Source of the DNA: Bradyrhizobium commune
GTDB lineage: Bacteria; Pseudomonadota; Alphaproteobacteria; Rhizobiales; Xanthobacteraceae
Direction: 5' to 3'
Length of the DNA stretch: 64,000 bases
Assembly: GCF_015624505.1 (NCBI RefSeq)
Contig: NZ_CP061379.1
Location: forward strand, 248,001-312,000
Shown here: positions 36,573-45,805 of the stretch, piece by piece
Numbering within the stretch: the first letter of the stretch is position 1
How the letters are laid out: every line of letters starts with the position of its first letter
Position numbers and translations under genes: made by a program
Notes under the pieces: generated by a model
Told to the model about the DNA's origin: nothing
Database searches by the model: none
The model's input: only the letters and a program-made list of their open reading frames with translations

Positions 36573-38318
36573 ATGCTTCGCATCGTCCTCTTCCTCGTTC
36601 TGATTGCGCTCGCAGGCGCCGGCGCGGCCTGGGTGGCCGATCAGCCCGGCAATGTCGTGATGACCTGGGGAGGCTGGCGCGCCTCACCGAGCATTCCGGT
36701 GTTCGTGCTCATCCTCGGCATCTTCGCCGTCGCGATTGTCTTGTTCTGGAGCATCCTGACCGTGATCTGGCGGATGCCAGGCCGCATGCGCCGCCGCAGC
36801 CGCGAGAAGCGTCATGCGCGCGGCCGCCACGCCATCACCCACGGCCTGCTTGCGATCGGCCACGGCGACACGGCGCTCGCCCGCCGGCACGCCGAAGCGG
36901 CGCGGCGCCATGCGCCGAACGATCCGCTTGCGCTGCTGCTGCACGCGCAGTCCGCCCAGCTCGACGGCAATCGCGACGAGGCGCAGCGCGCCTTCCGCGC
37001 CATGGCCGAGCGCGAGGATACGCGGCTGCTCGGCCTGCGCGGCCTGTTCATCGAGGCGCAGCGCGCAGACGATGCAGTCGGCGCGGTCATGATCGCGGAG
37101 GAGGCGATCAAGCTGTCGCCGTCCTCGACCTGGGCCTCGCATGCGGTGCTCGGCTTCCGCTGCGCGCGCGGCGACTGGAGCGGCGCGCTTGCGATCCTCG
37201 ATTCGAATTTGTCCGCCGGCTTGATCGACAAGCAGGCCTATCGCCGCCAGCGCGGCGTGCTGCTCACGGCGCGCGCGCTCGAGCTCGAGACTATGGACCG
37301 CGATGTCGCGCGCGAGAGCGTGATGGAGGCAGTCAAGCTCGCGCCGACCCTGGTGCCGGCCGCCGTGCTCGCCGCGAAGTTCGAGAGCGAGGCGCATCAG
37401 GTGCGCCGCGCCATGAAGCTGGTCGAGGCCGCCTGGCTCGCCAACCCGCATCCCGATCTTGCGGATGCCTATGCGCATGTGAAGCTCGGCGATTCCGCGC
37501 GGCAGCGCTTGCAGCGGGTCGAGACGCTCGCGGCGAAGACGCCTGCGGACAAGACCGGTCACGTCGAAGGCCAGCTCGCGCTTGCGCGCGCCGCGATCGA
37601 TGCCTCCGAGTTCGCCCGCGCACGCGAGGTGCTGGCGCCTTATGTCAACGATCCGACCCAGCGCGTTGCGCTCTTGATGGCCGAGCTCGAGCGCGCCGAG
37701 CATGGCGACGGCGGCCGGGCCCGCGCCTGGACCCTGCGCGCGGTGCGCGCCCGCCACGATCCGGCCTGGACCGCGGACGGCTATGTCAGCGACCGCTGGC
37801 GTCCGGTCTCCCCGGTCACCGGGCGGCTCGACGCCTTCCAGTGGCAGACGCCGGTTGCGAGCCTGCCTTCCGACAAGGGCCCCACGATCGAATCGTCGGC
37901 CTTCGAGGAAGCCATGCTTGCCGCCCCACCGCCGAAGCGGGTGACCGCGGCGCCGAGCGAAAGCCCCGCGGAACCCGTCGTTATAACGCCGGCTCCGGTC
38001 CCAACCCCGGCCGCGCAGGACAACGCACCCCCGGCGGCCAAGGAAGAGGAGTCGGCCAACTTGCCCGTGGAGCCGGTCAAACCGGCCCCTGAGCCCGCCG
38101 AATCATCGCCGGTGGCGGCAACGCCGGTGTTCCGGACCCGCGCCGATCTGGGCAAGCCCGCGCCAGCCGCGATCCCTGACGTCATCCCGATCGTGCGCGC
38201 GCCGGATGATCCCGGCATCGACGATGACGGTCCGAGCGATGAATTTACGGAACAAATCGGCACGCCAAAGGTCCAGGCCGGCGGCTGGCGCGGATTCTGG
38301 TCCCGCTGGGGCGGGTGA
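36573..38318 (+). CDS. hemY: HemY-type membrane protein with TPR repeats
   Basis: The 581-residue protein has two N-terminal membrane helices (residues about 3-21 and 43-64) forming a HemY_N domain, then TPR-like repeats to residue 400 (ALARRHAEAARRHAPNDPLA and similar). The Pro/Ala/Glu-rich tail is probably disordered. It is linked by position to haem synthesis and acts with coproporphyrinogen steps, though its exact role is unclear. It follows mitofilin by 35 bases in one operon. A tRNA-Thr lies just downstream. Confidence 0.88.
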   Translation: MLRIVLFLVLIALAGAGAAWVADQPGNVVMTWGGWRASPSIPVFVLILGIFAVAIVLFWSILTVIWRMPGRMRRRSREKRHARGRHAITHGLLAIGHGDTALARRHAEAARRHAPNDPLALLLHAQSAQLDGNRDEAQRAFRAMAEREDTRLLGLRGLFIEAQRADDAVGAVMIAEEAIKLSPSSTWASHAVLGFRCARGDWSGALAILDSNLSAGLIDKQAYRRQRGVLLTARALELETMDRDVARESVMEAVKLAPTLVPAAVLAAKFESEAHQVRRAMKLVEAAWLANPHPDLADAYAHVKLGDSARQRLQRVETLAAKTPADKTGHVEGQLALARAAIDASEFARAREVLAPYVNDPTQRVALLMAELERAEHGDGGRARAWTLRAVRARHDPAWTADGYVSDRWRPVSPVTGRLDAFQWQTPVASLPSDKGPTIESSAFEEAMLAAPPPKRVTAAPSESPAEPVVITPAPVPTPAAQDNAPPAAKEEESANLPVEPVKPAPEPAESSPVAATPVFRTRADLGKPAPAAIPDVIPIVRAPDDPGIDDDGPSDEFTEQIGTPKVQAGGWRGFWSRWGG

Positions 38319-38417
38319 GCCGCATTTCGCGGCCCGCTTGTCCTTGCCAATTCCGGCCGTGCCCGATATCACGAGCGCGCGTATCGGAGCCGGCATCGCC
38401 GGGTCCCGTCAGGGTTC

Positions 38418-38493
38418 GCCGCAATAGCTCAGTCGGTAGAGCACGTCATTCGTAATGACGGGGTCGGGGGTTCGAATCCCTCTTGCGGCACCA
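38418..38493 (+). tRNA. tRNA-Thr (CGT anticodon)
   Basis: The 76-base cloverleaf with encoded CCA has acceptor stem GCCGCAA with TTGCGGC, anticodon stem CGTCA with TGACG, and loop TTCGTAA giving anticodon CGT. The T loop is TTCGAAT. It lies about 100 bases after hemY. Confidence 0.97.
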
Positions 38494-38692
38494 GCGCCTT
38501 GATTGATCCCATCACGACGATGTCCTGGCTGGCGCATCCGGCAGAAATCAGCGCGCGCATTTCGGGTAACTCTGGTGGTGGGCGCGGAGGCCGTACGCGT
38601 TCGAGGTCGCGCTAAGCTGCGTGATCTGCATCACATCGTGTGGCGCGCACCTTCCCTACTGTCCCGGTCACGCAAGCACCGGGAGAGTTCAC

Positions 38693-39094
38693 ATGCGCAA
38701 GATCATTCTGGTTGCCGCCATGGTTCTGGTCTCTGCATCTGCCCAGGCCGGCGGACCACGCAGCCTCTCGATGGCCCCCGCCAACGAAAAGGCCGCCGCT
38801 CCGCAACCGACGACGGCCACCACACCCGCGGCCGCACAGGTGAGCGAAATTTCCACCGCTCCGAAAAATATCGATGGTCCACCGGCGGTTTCGAATACGG
38901 CGCCCACCGCGGCGAGCACGACGACGACTGCGACCACGAAGCCGTCAGCACCCATCACGGCACGGCCGGCGCCGAAGTCCACCGCGAAGACCTATGCCTT
39001 GCCGAAGGTCTACGCCTATAAGCCGAAGCACAAGCACTATTGGACCGAAGCCCGGTTCGTCGCCGAACTGCATCGCTACGGCTTCTATTGGTAA
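38693..39094 (+). CDS. Small secreted protein, unknown function
   Basis: The 133-residue protein has a signal peptide ending near residue 19 (SASAQAGG) and a Thr/Pro/Ala-rich disordered middle (residues 28-95). Its C-terminal basic-aromatic tail, KHKHYWTEARFVAELHRYG, may bind the envelope or a partner. I know no function for this family, which I believe is confined to Bradyrhizobium-like bacteria. The ATG at 38693 follows GGGAGAG; a longer in-frame reading from 38621 would hide the signal peptide. Confidence 0.75.
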   Translation: MRKIILVAAMVLVSASAQAGGPRSLSMAPANEKAAAPQPTTATTPAAAQVSEISTAPKNIDGPPAVSNTAPTAASTTTTATTKPSAPITARPAPKSTAKTYALPKVYAYKPKHKHYWTEARFVAELHRYGFYW

Positions 39095-39173
39095 GCAGCT
39101 ATTCGTCGCCAGAACACAAAATGGCCGGGCAGATGCCCGACCATCAAACCCACGAGGTTCGTTCCGATCGCGC

Positions 39174-40217
39174 TTATTGCGACACCGTCTGCACCACGCT
39201 TCCGATCGGACGCGCGCTTGAGGTCGGCACCTTCAACTCCTTCATCAACGCTTCGTCATATTCCGGAAGCGTCTGGAAGGTGGTCTTGGCCTTGATCTGC
39301 ACGACCTTGTAGCCGCCGGCCTTCAGGCGCGCGAGCAGGGTCGGCAGTGCTTCGCCGGTGTGCTTCTGGAAGTCGTGCATCAGGATGATGCCCTTGCCGA
39401 GCTTGTCGAGCCTGGTCATCACATTGTTGACGATCTTGTCCGGCGTTGCGCCCTTCCTGAAGTCGAAGGAATCGAGATCGGTCGAGAACATCGCGACGTT
39501 GCGGGTGCCGAAATAGGACACGATCGCCGGATTGTGCTGAAGCTGCGGGAAGCGGAAGAACGGCGCCGGGTTAGTGCCGAGCGCGAATTTCACCGCGGAA
39601 AAGCCCAATTCGACTTCGTCCTTAGCCTGCTGCTCCGTCATCTTCTTGCTGTTGAGATTGACGTGCGACCAGGTGTGCGCTCCGACCGTGTGGCCCTGGG
39701 CCAGCACCTGGCGCAGGATCTCCGGATGATAGGTCGCATGCTTGCCGACCGAGAAGAACAGGCCCTTGGTGCATTCATCCGCGAGCGCCTTCAGCACGGC
39801 GGGCGTGTTGACCGGCCACGGACCGTCGTCGAAGGTCAGCACGACCTCCTTGTCGGTGAGGAAGTCGAACTGCTTGAAATGCTCGAAGCCGAAGCCCGGA
39901 CCGCCCGTGGTGTCGATCTCGACCACGCGGGAGACGCCGAGTGCGTTCGGATTGGTGCAGGTCGATTTCTGCTGCACTGGGATCGCAGCCGGCGCGGGCG
40001 CCGGGGGCGCGGCAGGTGCGGCGGGCTTGCTTGCGATCGCCGCAGTGGTATCGACATCGTCCTTGGCGGAAAGTTTCGCCGGCAGCGGATCGGCGGCACG
40101 GGCGGCTGTTGTCTGGGGGGCGCCCTGGTCGGCGCGCGAGGAATAAAAGTACCAACCTCCGGCGATCACGATCGCCGCAATCACACTGGCCAGCATCAGG
40201 CCCAACGCATTACGCAT
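39174..40217 (-). CDS. Polysaccharide deacetylase (NodB-type), membrane-anchored
   Basis: The 347-residue protein has one N-terminal membrane helix (residues 5-25), a Pro/Ala-rich linker and a carbohydrate esterase family 4 domain. The metal-binding triad is Asp131 in VVLTFDDGPWP, then His181 and His185 in GAHTWSHVNL. It should remove acetyl groups from an N-acetylglucosamine polymer in the periplasm, such as peptidoglycan or an exopolysaccharide. The ATG at 40217 has GGAAAGAG upstream. A longer in-frame form from 40391 is unlikely. Confidence 0.9.
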   Translation of the reverse strand: MRNALGLMLASVIAAIVIAGGWYFYSSRADQGAPQTTAARAADPLPAKLSAKDDVDTTAAIASKPAAPAAPPAPAPAAIPVQQKSTCTNPNALGVSRVVEIDTTGGPGFGFEHFKQFDFLTDKEVVLTFDDGPWPVNTPAVLKALADECTKGLFFSVGKHATYHPEILRQVLAQGHTVGAHTWSHVNLNSKKMTEQQAKDEVELGFSAVKFALGTNPAPFFRFPQLQHNPAIVSYFGTRNVAMFSTDLDSFDFRKGATPDKIVNNVMTRLDKLGKGIILMHDFQKHTGEALPTLLARLKAGGYKVVQIKAKTTFQTLPEYDEALMKELKVPTSSARPIGSVVQTVSQ

Positions 40218-40470
40218 CGCTACTCTTTCCAAATACGCAAACAAACCAGCGGATTGCCCCGCGTGCCGAGCCATTAATGCGAAGGAACAGTTAACGTGAC
40301 ACCAACACGACAGCGGTTCCGGAGGAATTTCAGGCAGGTGCGCCAAAGTGACCGGTGTCACAATCGGGGTGCGGCCTGTGATGGTCATCACAGTAGAAGC
40401 GATTCTGCTGGGGCATGGTCGCTCCCATCGACAACGGGCCCCGCTTGGGCGGCGCCAATGGGAGCTTCAC

Positions 40471-40761
40471 ATGACCAAGTCTTTCTCTGCCAAGGTCCGC
40501 GACACCAGCCTGGCTCTGGGCTTTGCCGCCATTGTCTCGATCATCTCGACCAGCTCGAGCTTCGCCTTCTCCGAGCAAGTGAAGCAGGCGTGCTACAGCG
40601 ACGCCTTCCGCCTCTGCTCGTCGGAGATTCCCAACGTCCAGAGGACCACGGCGTGCATGATGAAGCGTAAGTCCGAGCTGAGCTCGGGCTGCCGCGCTGC
40701 GGTGGAACAGGACCTCGGCGGTGCCTCAGGCAAGGTCGTGAACGCCCAGAACAACCGATAA
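40471..40761 (+). CDS. Small secreted four-cysteine protein A
   Basis: The 96-residue protein has a signal peptide ending near residue 33 (STSSSFAFSE). The mature part carries four cysteines with spacing C-x7-C-x12-C-x11-C (ACYSDAFRLC onward), matching one cysteine-rich repeat of the GLG1 type. A nearly equal pattern occurs in the gene 187 bases downstream. Function is unknown; disulfide-bonded envelope protein is the simplest reading. The ATG at 40471 begins after GGGAG. Confidence 0.75.
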   Translation: MTKSFSAKVRDTSLALGFAAIVSIISTSSSFAFSEQVKQACYSDAFRLCSSEIPNVQRTTACMMKRKSELSSGCRAAVEQDLGGASGKVVNAQNNR

Positions 40762-40813
40762 GCGCGCGCAACACAACGAACGTTGCATTCCCCCAAAAGC
40801 TCCCGCGCGATGT

Positions 40814-40834
40814 GCCCCGGCGTCAGGCCGGGGC
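40814..40834. terminator. Strong GC hairpin in the gap between four-cysteine genes
   Basis: GCCCCGGC (40814-40821) and GCCGGGGC (40827-40834) are perfect arms around GTCAG. There is no T run, so it may be a Rho-type end or a stabilising stem. A second, weaker stem AAAGCCG-TTG-CGGCT lies at about 40876-40892. Confidence 0.5.
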
Positions 40835-40947
40835 CGTCCGGCGGAGCAAGTCTCCTATCAGGTCCTCCCAACAATAAAGCCGTTGCGGCTCCTTTATCGC
40901 CGCTCTAGCTTCGCGCGCACATTCTTCCGGGTAAGAGGCATTAGGCG

Positions 40948-41163
40948 ATGAGCAGATTTCTTTTCATCATTCCTTTGGTTCTGTGCACAGCCGGCGCGTC
41001 GGCGCAGCAGCAACCCGGCCAGGATGCCTGTGCGCGTGACGTCACGCGTCATTGCCGCGCCGTCATGAACAACGGCGATGGCGCCGTGCTCGCCTGCCTG
41101 AAGCAAAACCGCGCGCGATTGAGCAAGGCCTGCGACAAGGTGCTGACGGATCACGGGCAGTAG
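40948..41163 (+). CDS. Small secreted four-cysteine protein B
   Basis: The 71-residue protein has a signal peptide ending near residue 19 (GASAQQ). The mature part has four cysteines spaced C-x7-C-x13-C-x11-C (ACARDVTRHC, LACLKQNRARLSKAC). It matches a single cysteine-rich GLG1 repeat, which in Bradyrhizobium occurs as tiny stand-alone secreted proteins. The start is the ATG at 40948. Its stop is two bases before the stop of the convergent MFS gene. Confidence 0.8.
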   Translation: MSRFLFIIPLVLCTAGASAQQQPGQDACARDVTRHCRAVMNNGDGAVLACLKQNRARLSKACDKVLTDHGQ

Positions 41164-41165
41164 GG

Positions 41166-42860
41166 CTAGTGTCTGACGCTGCTCCCCGCAGCGGTCGCAA
41201 CCACCGGCAGCACTTCGGCGCTGGCGCGGTCCGGCGTCTCTTCCTTCGAGCGCACTGAGCCGAACGGCCGCTCCAGCATGCGGCGGATCCGCACCGGCTC
41301 GGGGCCGATGTGGAAGGCGATCGCTTCCTGATGCAGCGCGCGTTCCGACTGGGTCGCGCGATTGCGCTGACGGAGGTAGTCGAACCAGGTCGGGCAGTGA
41401 TAGCGCTCGGTCCACAATTCAGGATCGGCGATGTCGCGCGCGATCGACCAGCCATAGGCGCCGTTGCGCTGCCTCGAGAGCTGCACGTCCTGCATCACAT
41501 TGTGGAAGGCGCGCGCGTTCTCCTGGGCGACGCGGTATTCGATCTCCACCACCAGCGGTCCGCTGCGCCCGGTCAGCGACAGCTTCACTTCCGGATCGGC
41601 CAGCACCTCGGCGTCCTCGTTGCGGGCGCCGACGCGCGGCATCGCAAGCCAGATCCCCAGCAGCGGCGAGACCAGCATCAGGCCTGCCGCAACCAGCAGC
41701 GCAACCTCGACACCGGCATAGTCAGTGAGATGGCCCCAGCCCCAGGCGCCGATCGCGATGCCGCCGGAAATCGAGGCCTGGAACGCTGCGAGCGATCGTC
41801 CCGCGACCCAGCGCGGTGCCGAGAGCTGTACGCCGATATTGAACAGCGCCACCGCGGCCATCCAGACCGCGCCGGCCAGCACCAGCGCGGCTGCGGTCAG
41901 CACGGGTTCGGTGGAGAGCCCAAGCGCCGCCATCGCGAACGCCATCGAGACGGTGCAGGCGCGGATCGCCGCCTCGCCGCTCATACGCTTGCGTAGTTCG
42001 TGGATGTTGAGCGCTCCGACGACCGCGCCCATGCCGAAGGCGCCGAGCATGATGCCGTAGGTCTGCGCGCCGCCATGTAGCAGGTCGCGCGCGACCAGCG
42101 GCATCAGTGCCATCACGGCGCCGCCGATCAGGCCCATCACCAGCGTACGCAACAGCACGATCTTGATCGGCGGCGAATTGGTGATGTAGCGGAAGCCCGA
42201 GACCATCGCGCGGTTGAGTTTTTCCCGCGGCAGCCGGGATGGTTCGGTGGTGCGCCGCCACAGCAGCAGCACCACCAGCAGCGGCAGATAGAGGATCGCG
42301 TTGCAGGCGAACGCCGCCACCGCGCCGAGCGAGGCGACAATGACGCCGCCGACCGCTGGACCGAAGCTGCGCGCAATGTTGTAGCTGATGCCGTTGAGCG
42401 CCACCGCAGACGGCAGTGCGTCCGGCGGCACCTGCTCACTGACCGAGGACTGCCAGGCAGGACCGAACAGCGCGTTGCCGCTGCCGACGACGAAGCAGAA
42501 GGCGAGCAGCGTCTCCGGGGCGATCAGCTTGAGCCCGGCCAGGATCGTGAGCGCGGTCGCGCCGGTCAACGCGATCGAGAGTGCGACCAGGGTCACGATG
42601 CGGCGGTCATACATGTCGGCAATAGCGCCGGCCGGCATCGAGATCAGCATGATCGGCAGCATCAATGCGGTCTGCACCAGCGCCACCTTGTCGGCGGAGG
42701 CCGCCATCTGCGTCATCGCCCAGGCCGCGCCGACACCCTGGATCAGGAGGCCGAGATTGGAGAGCAGGCTGGCGAGCCAGATGCGCCGAAACACGGTGTA
42801 TCGCAGCGGTGCCGTGATGCCGTCGGCGGAACGTCTCTGGCGGTTCGTCTGCTCGGTCAT
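41166..42860 (-). CDS. MFS transporter with C-terminal soluble domain (MFS_3)
   Basis: The 564-residue protein has about twelve membrane helices (residues 20-410) of the enterobactin-exporter-like MFS_3 family. After them comes a C-terminal cytoplasmic domain of about 130 residues, with VEIEYRVAQENARAFHNVM and GAYGWSIARDIADPELW. That domain resembles the ABM (antibiotic-biosynthesis monooxygenase-like) extension seen in this family. It probably exports a small lipophilic or siderophore-like compound. The start is the ATG at 42860. It is divergent from the Tat-exported hydrolase. Confidence 0.88.
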   Translation of the reverse strand: MTEQTNRQRRSADGITAPLRYTVFRRIWLASLLSNLGLLIQGVGAAWAMTQMAASADKVALVQTALMLPIMLISMPAGAIADMYDRRIVTLVALSIALTGATALTILAGLKLIAPETLLAFCFVVGSGNALFGPAWQSSVSEQVPPDALPSAVALNGISYNIARSFGPAVGGVIVASLGAVAAFACNAILYLPLLVVLLLWRRTTEPSRLPREKLNRAMVSGFRYITNSPPIKIVLLRTLVMGLIGGAVMALMPLVARDLLHGGAQTYGIMLGAFGMGAVVGALNIHELRKRMSGEAAIRACTVSMAFAMAALGLSTEPVLTAAALVLAGAVWMAAVALFNIGVQLSAPRWVAGRSLAAFQASISGGIAIGAWGWGHLTDYAGVEVALLVAAGLMLVSPLLGIWLAMPRVGARNEDAEVLADPEVKLSLTGRSGPLVVEIEYRVAQENARAFHNVMQDVQLSRQRNGAYGWSIARDIADPELWTERYHCPTWFDYLRQRNRATQSERALHQEAIAFHIGPEPVRIRRMLERPFGSVRSKEETPDRASAEVLPVVATAAGSSVRH

Positions 42861-42997
42861 ATCCCCTTCCAAGTCGTCTGGCAGAAATGGCTTGAATGAT
42901 TCCGGCAGCTTCAGTGATGCCCGCGAAAGTCCTTCGCTGTCCAGTGGTTAGGCCGCTATAAGCGGTGCAAAGACATGGTTTTGCCGGGGAGGAGCAG

Positions 42998-44353
42998 ATG
43001 ACGCTGTCACGACGGACGATCCTGCTAGGGGCGGGTAGCCTGCCTTTCGCGGTTGCGAGCTTCCGGACCGCTGCACTGGCGCAATCGCCGTCGGCGGAAA
43101 AAGGCTACGACGTGCCGCCAATCCTGTTCGTCCACGGCAATGGCGATTATGACGCGGTCTGGATGACGACCATGTGGCGAATGGAATCCAACGGCATCGC
43201 GCGCGACCGCATGACGGCGATCAATTTCACCAACCCCACGGCGCGCGACGATAACACGGTCGCGCAAGCCAATTGTTCTTCGACCGAGGACCAGCGCCGC
43301 GAGCTTGCGGCGGCCATCACCGAGCTGAAGCACCGCACGGGCGCTCAGCGCGTCGCGTTGGTCGGCAGCTCGCGTGGCGGCTACACGATTCGCAACGCCG
43401 TCAAGAACGGCAACGTCTATGATGTCAGCCACGTCGTTCTGTGCGGTACGCCCAATCACGGCGTGTTCGCGTTGGATACCCGGCTCAACAGCGAATTCAA
43501 CGGCCGTGGACCCTTCCTGAGCGGCTTGAACGCAGGCGACAGCGAGGTGACGCCAGGCGTGGCGTTCCTCACCCTGCGCAGCGACGGGATAGACAAATTT
43601 GCCCAATCCGGCACGCCCGATGCACCGACCGGTGTCACCCCCGACAGCGCGGTGCTGAACGGCGCCACCAATCTCAAGCTCGGCGCGCTCGATCATCGCG
43701 AGACGGCGTTTCATCCACGCGCTTTCCGCGAAATCTACAAGTTCATCGCGGGCCGCGAGCCCGCGCTGATCACAATCAAGCCGGAGCGGAGCGTTCGCCT
43801 CAGCGGATTGGTCACGGGCACGCCGGGCGGCATGCCCACCAACATTCCGGTGGCGGGGGCGACAGTCGAGCTATTCCACGTCGATCGCAACAGCGGCGAG
43901 CGCAGGGGCGATGTGGTGTACCGCTGGACGACGGCGGCTGACGGCCGCTGGGGACCGGCCGAGGTCGAGGCGACCTCGCCGATCGAGATCGTCCTGACCA
44001 CGCCGGACGCGCCGACGACACATTTCTATCGCTCGCCCTTCCCGCGCTCCTCCAACGTCGTGCATTTGCGCGCCGCGCGCCCGTTCGCACCGGACGAGAA
44101 GGATGCCGGCGCCGTCGTGATCATGTCGCGCCCGCGCGGCTATTTCGGCCTGCCGCGCGACATCGTTCTGTTCGACGGCAAGGAGCCCGCCGACGTCACA
44201 CCGGGCGTGCCTGCGGTGTCGGCATCAACCTTGCGCTTCCCGGCCAGCGAGGTCGGTCGTATGATCGTGGCCCAGTTCAACGAAGAACGAATTGTGGCAA
44301 GGATCTGGCCTGCTTCCGAGAACAGGATTGCGGTTGCCGAGCTGACTTACTAG
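42998..44353 (+). CDS. Tat-exported alpha/beta hydrolase with C-terminal beta domain
   Basis: The 451-residue protein starts with a twin-arginine signal, SRRTILLGAGSLPFAVASF, so it folds before export. The hydrolase part has PILFVHGNGDYDAVW near residue 41 and the nucleophile elbow LVGSSRGG, with Ser125. A C-terminal region (residues about 270-365) with GLVTGTPGGMPTNIPVAG looks like a carboxypeptidase-regulatory or Cna-B beta-sandwich. Substrate unknown; lipase, esterase or depolymerase are all possible. The start has GGGGAGGAG upstream. The P450 gene begins 34 bases after the stop and may be co-transcribed. Confidence 0.82.
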   Translation: MTLSRRTILLGAGSLPFAVASFRTAALAQSPSAEKGYDVPPILFVHGNGDYDAVWMTTMWRMESNGIARDRMTAINFTNPTARDDNTVAQANCSSTEDQRRELAAAITELKHRTGAQRVALVGSSRGGYTIRNAVKNGNVYDVSHVVLCGTPNHGVFALDTRLNSEFNGRGPFLSGLNAGDSEVTPGVAFLTLRSDGIDKFAQSGTPDAPTGVTPDSAVLNGATNLKLGALDHRETAFHPRAFREIYKFIAGREPALITIKPERSVRLSGLVTGTPGGMPTNIPVAGATVELFHVDRNSGERRGDVVYRWTTAADGRWGPAEVEATSPIEIVLTTPDAPTTHFYRSPFPRSSNVVHLRAARPFAPDEKDAGAVVIMSRPRGYFGLPRDIVLFDGKEPADVTPGVPAVSASTLRFPASEVGRMIVAQFNEERIVARIWPASENRIAVAELTY

Positions 44354-44387
44354 CTGTTGAGGGACGTCTGATCTGCGGGAGCGAGCC

Positions 44388-45755
44388 ATGAACATCGCCA
44401 GCGTGCGTCGGCCCATCGTCCCTCCGACCCCGCCGCGCGCGCCGGACGACATGTCGTTCTTCGCCCGGCTCGCGGTGATCAGGCAGAACATGATCGCGAC
44501 CTGGGGGCAGCGCGCCTATGAAGAGGATATCGTCCAGGGCCGCTTCGTCCTGCGCAGGAGCTTTATCCTCAACCGGCCGGACGCGATCCGGCATGTCCTG
44601 CTCAGCAATTACGAGAACTACGCGCGCACGCCGGCGGGCATCCGCATGCTGCGGCCCGTGCTCGGCGATGGTCTCCTGATCGCCGAGGGCCACTCCTGGA
44701 CGTTTCAGCGGCGTACGCTGGCCCCGGCGTTCACGCCGCGCGCCACCGCAAACCTCGTCCCGCACATGACGGCGGTGCTTGACGAGACCATTGCCAAGCT
44801 CGACGCCCAAACGGGTGCGCCGGTCGATCTGCGCGAGATCATGCAGCGCATGACGCTCGAGATCGCCGGCCGCACCATGTTCTCGTTCGGCATGGACAAG
44901 CATGGCCCGACCTTGCGCAATTTCGTGATGGAATATGGCGAGCGGCTCGCGCGGCCCTATTTCCTCGACATGGTGCTGCCGGTGACCTGGCCGACGCCCA
45001 TGGATCGTGCCCGCGCGCGCTTCCGCAAGCGCTGGACCGAATTCGTCGCAATGCTGATCGCCGAGCGCCGTGCCGTGGGCAAGAAGGACGGCGCGCCGCC
45101 GAGCGACCTGTTCGATCTCATGGACGAGGCGCGCGATCCCGAAACGGGCAAGGGCTTTTCCGATGAACAGCTCATCGACGAGGTCGCAACGATGATCCTC
45201 GCGGGTCACGAGACCACGGCGACCGCGCTGTTCTGGGCGCTCTATCTGCTCGCGCTCGATCCGGAGACGCAGGAAGAAGTTGCCGTGGAGACGCGGGGTG
45301 AGCATCTCGACAGCATCGCCGACATCGACCGCCAGAAATTCACCCGTGCGGTGATCGAGGAGACGATGCGGCTGTACCCATCCGCCTTCCTGATCGCGCG
45401 TGCGGCGCGCGAGAAAGACAATGCTGCGGGCGTCGAGATCAGCAAGGGCGACATCATCATTATCGCGCCATGGCTCCTGCACCGGCACGAGAAGCTGTGG
45501 GAGCAGCCGAACGCATTCATCCCCAAGCGTTTCATGTCGAAGGAGGCTCCCGACCGCTTCGCGTATCTGCCGTTCGGTGCCGGTCCGCGCGTCTGCATCG
45601 GAGCGCCGTTCGCGCAAGCCGAGTCGGTGCTGGCGCTGGCCCGGCTGATCGGAGCATTCCGCGTCGAGCTCGCCGATACGACCCCCGTCATTCCGTACGG
45701 CGTCATCACGACGCAACCGGACCACTCACCCATGTTCCGCATCACGCGTCGGTGA
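44388..45755 (+). CDS. Cytochrome P450
   Basis: The 455-residue protein is a P450 mono-oxygenase. The I-helix is AGHETTATALFWALYLLA, the K-helix ExxR is in EETMRLYPSA, and the haem-cysteine loop is FGAGPRVCIGAPFAQAE. Its form resembles fatty-acid or drug-type bacterial P450s of class I, needing ferredoxin and reductase from elsewhere. It follows the Tat hydrolase by 34 bases and precedes the cyclase by 50, so these genes may share a transcript. The substrate cannot be inferred. Confidence 0.93.
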   Translation: MNIASVRRPIVPPTPPRAPDDMSFFARLAVIRQNMIATWGQRAYEEDIVQGRFVLRRSFILNRPDAIRHVLLSNYENYARTPAGIRMLRPVLGDGLLIAEGHSWTFQRRTLAPAFTPRATANLVPHMTAVLDETIAKLDAQTGAPVDLREIMQRMTLEIAGRTMFSFGMDKHGPTLRNFVMEYGERLARPYFLDMVLPVTWPTPMDRARARFRKRWTEFVAMLIAERRAVGKKDGAPPSDLFDLMDEARDPETGKGFSDEQLIDEVATMILAGHETTATALFWALYLLALDPETQEEVAVETRGEHLDSIADIDRQKFTRAVIEETMRLYPSAFLIARAAREKDNAAGVEISKGDIIIIAPWLLHRHEKLWEQPNAFIPKRFMSKEAPDRFAYLPFGAGPRVCIGAPFAQAESVLALARLIGAFRVELADTTPVIPYGVITTQPDHSPMFRITRR

Positions 45756-45805
45756 CAGGCATTCGTCTGGCCGATGGCGTGATCGACCCGAGATGGAGTT
45801 GCGCC

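Noticed and set aside
36458..38092. Plus-strand reading frame of 544 codons
   Set aside because: It is a shifted frame of mitofilin and hemY, rich in Arg and Ala, without any domain.
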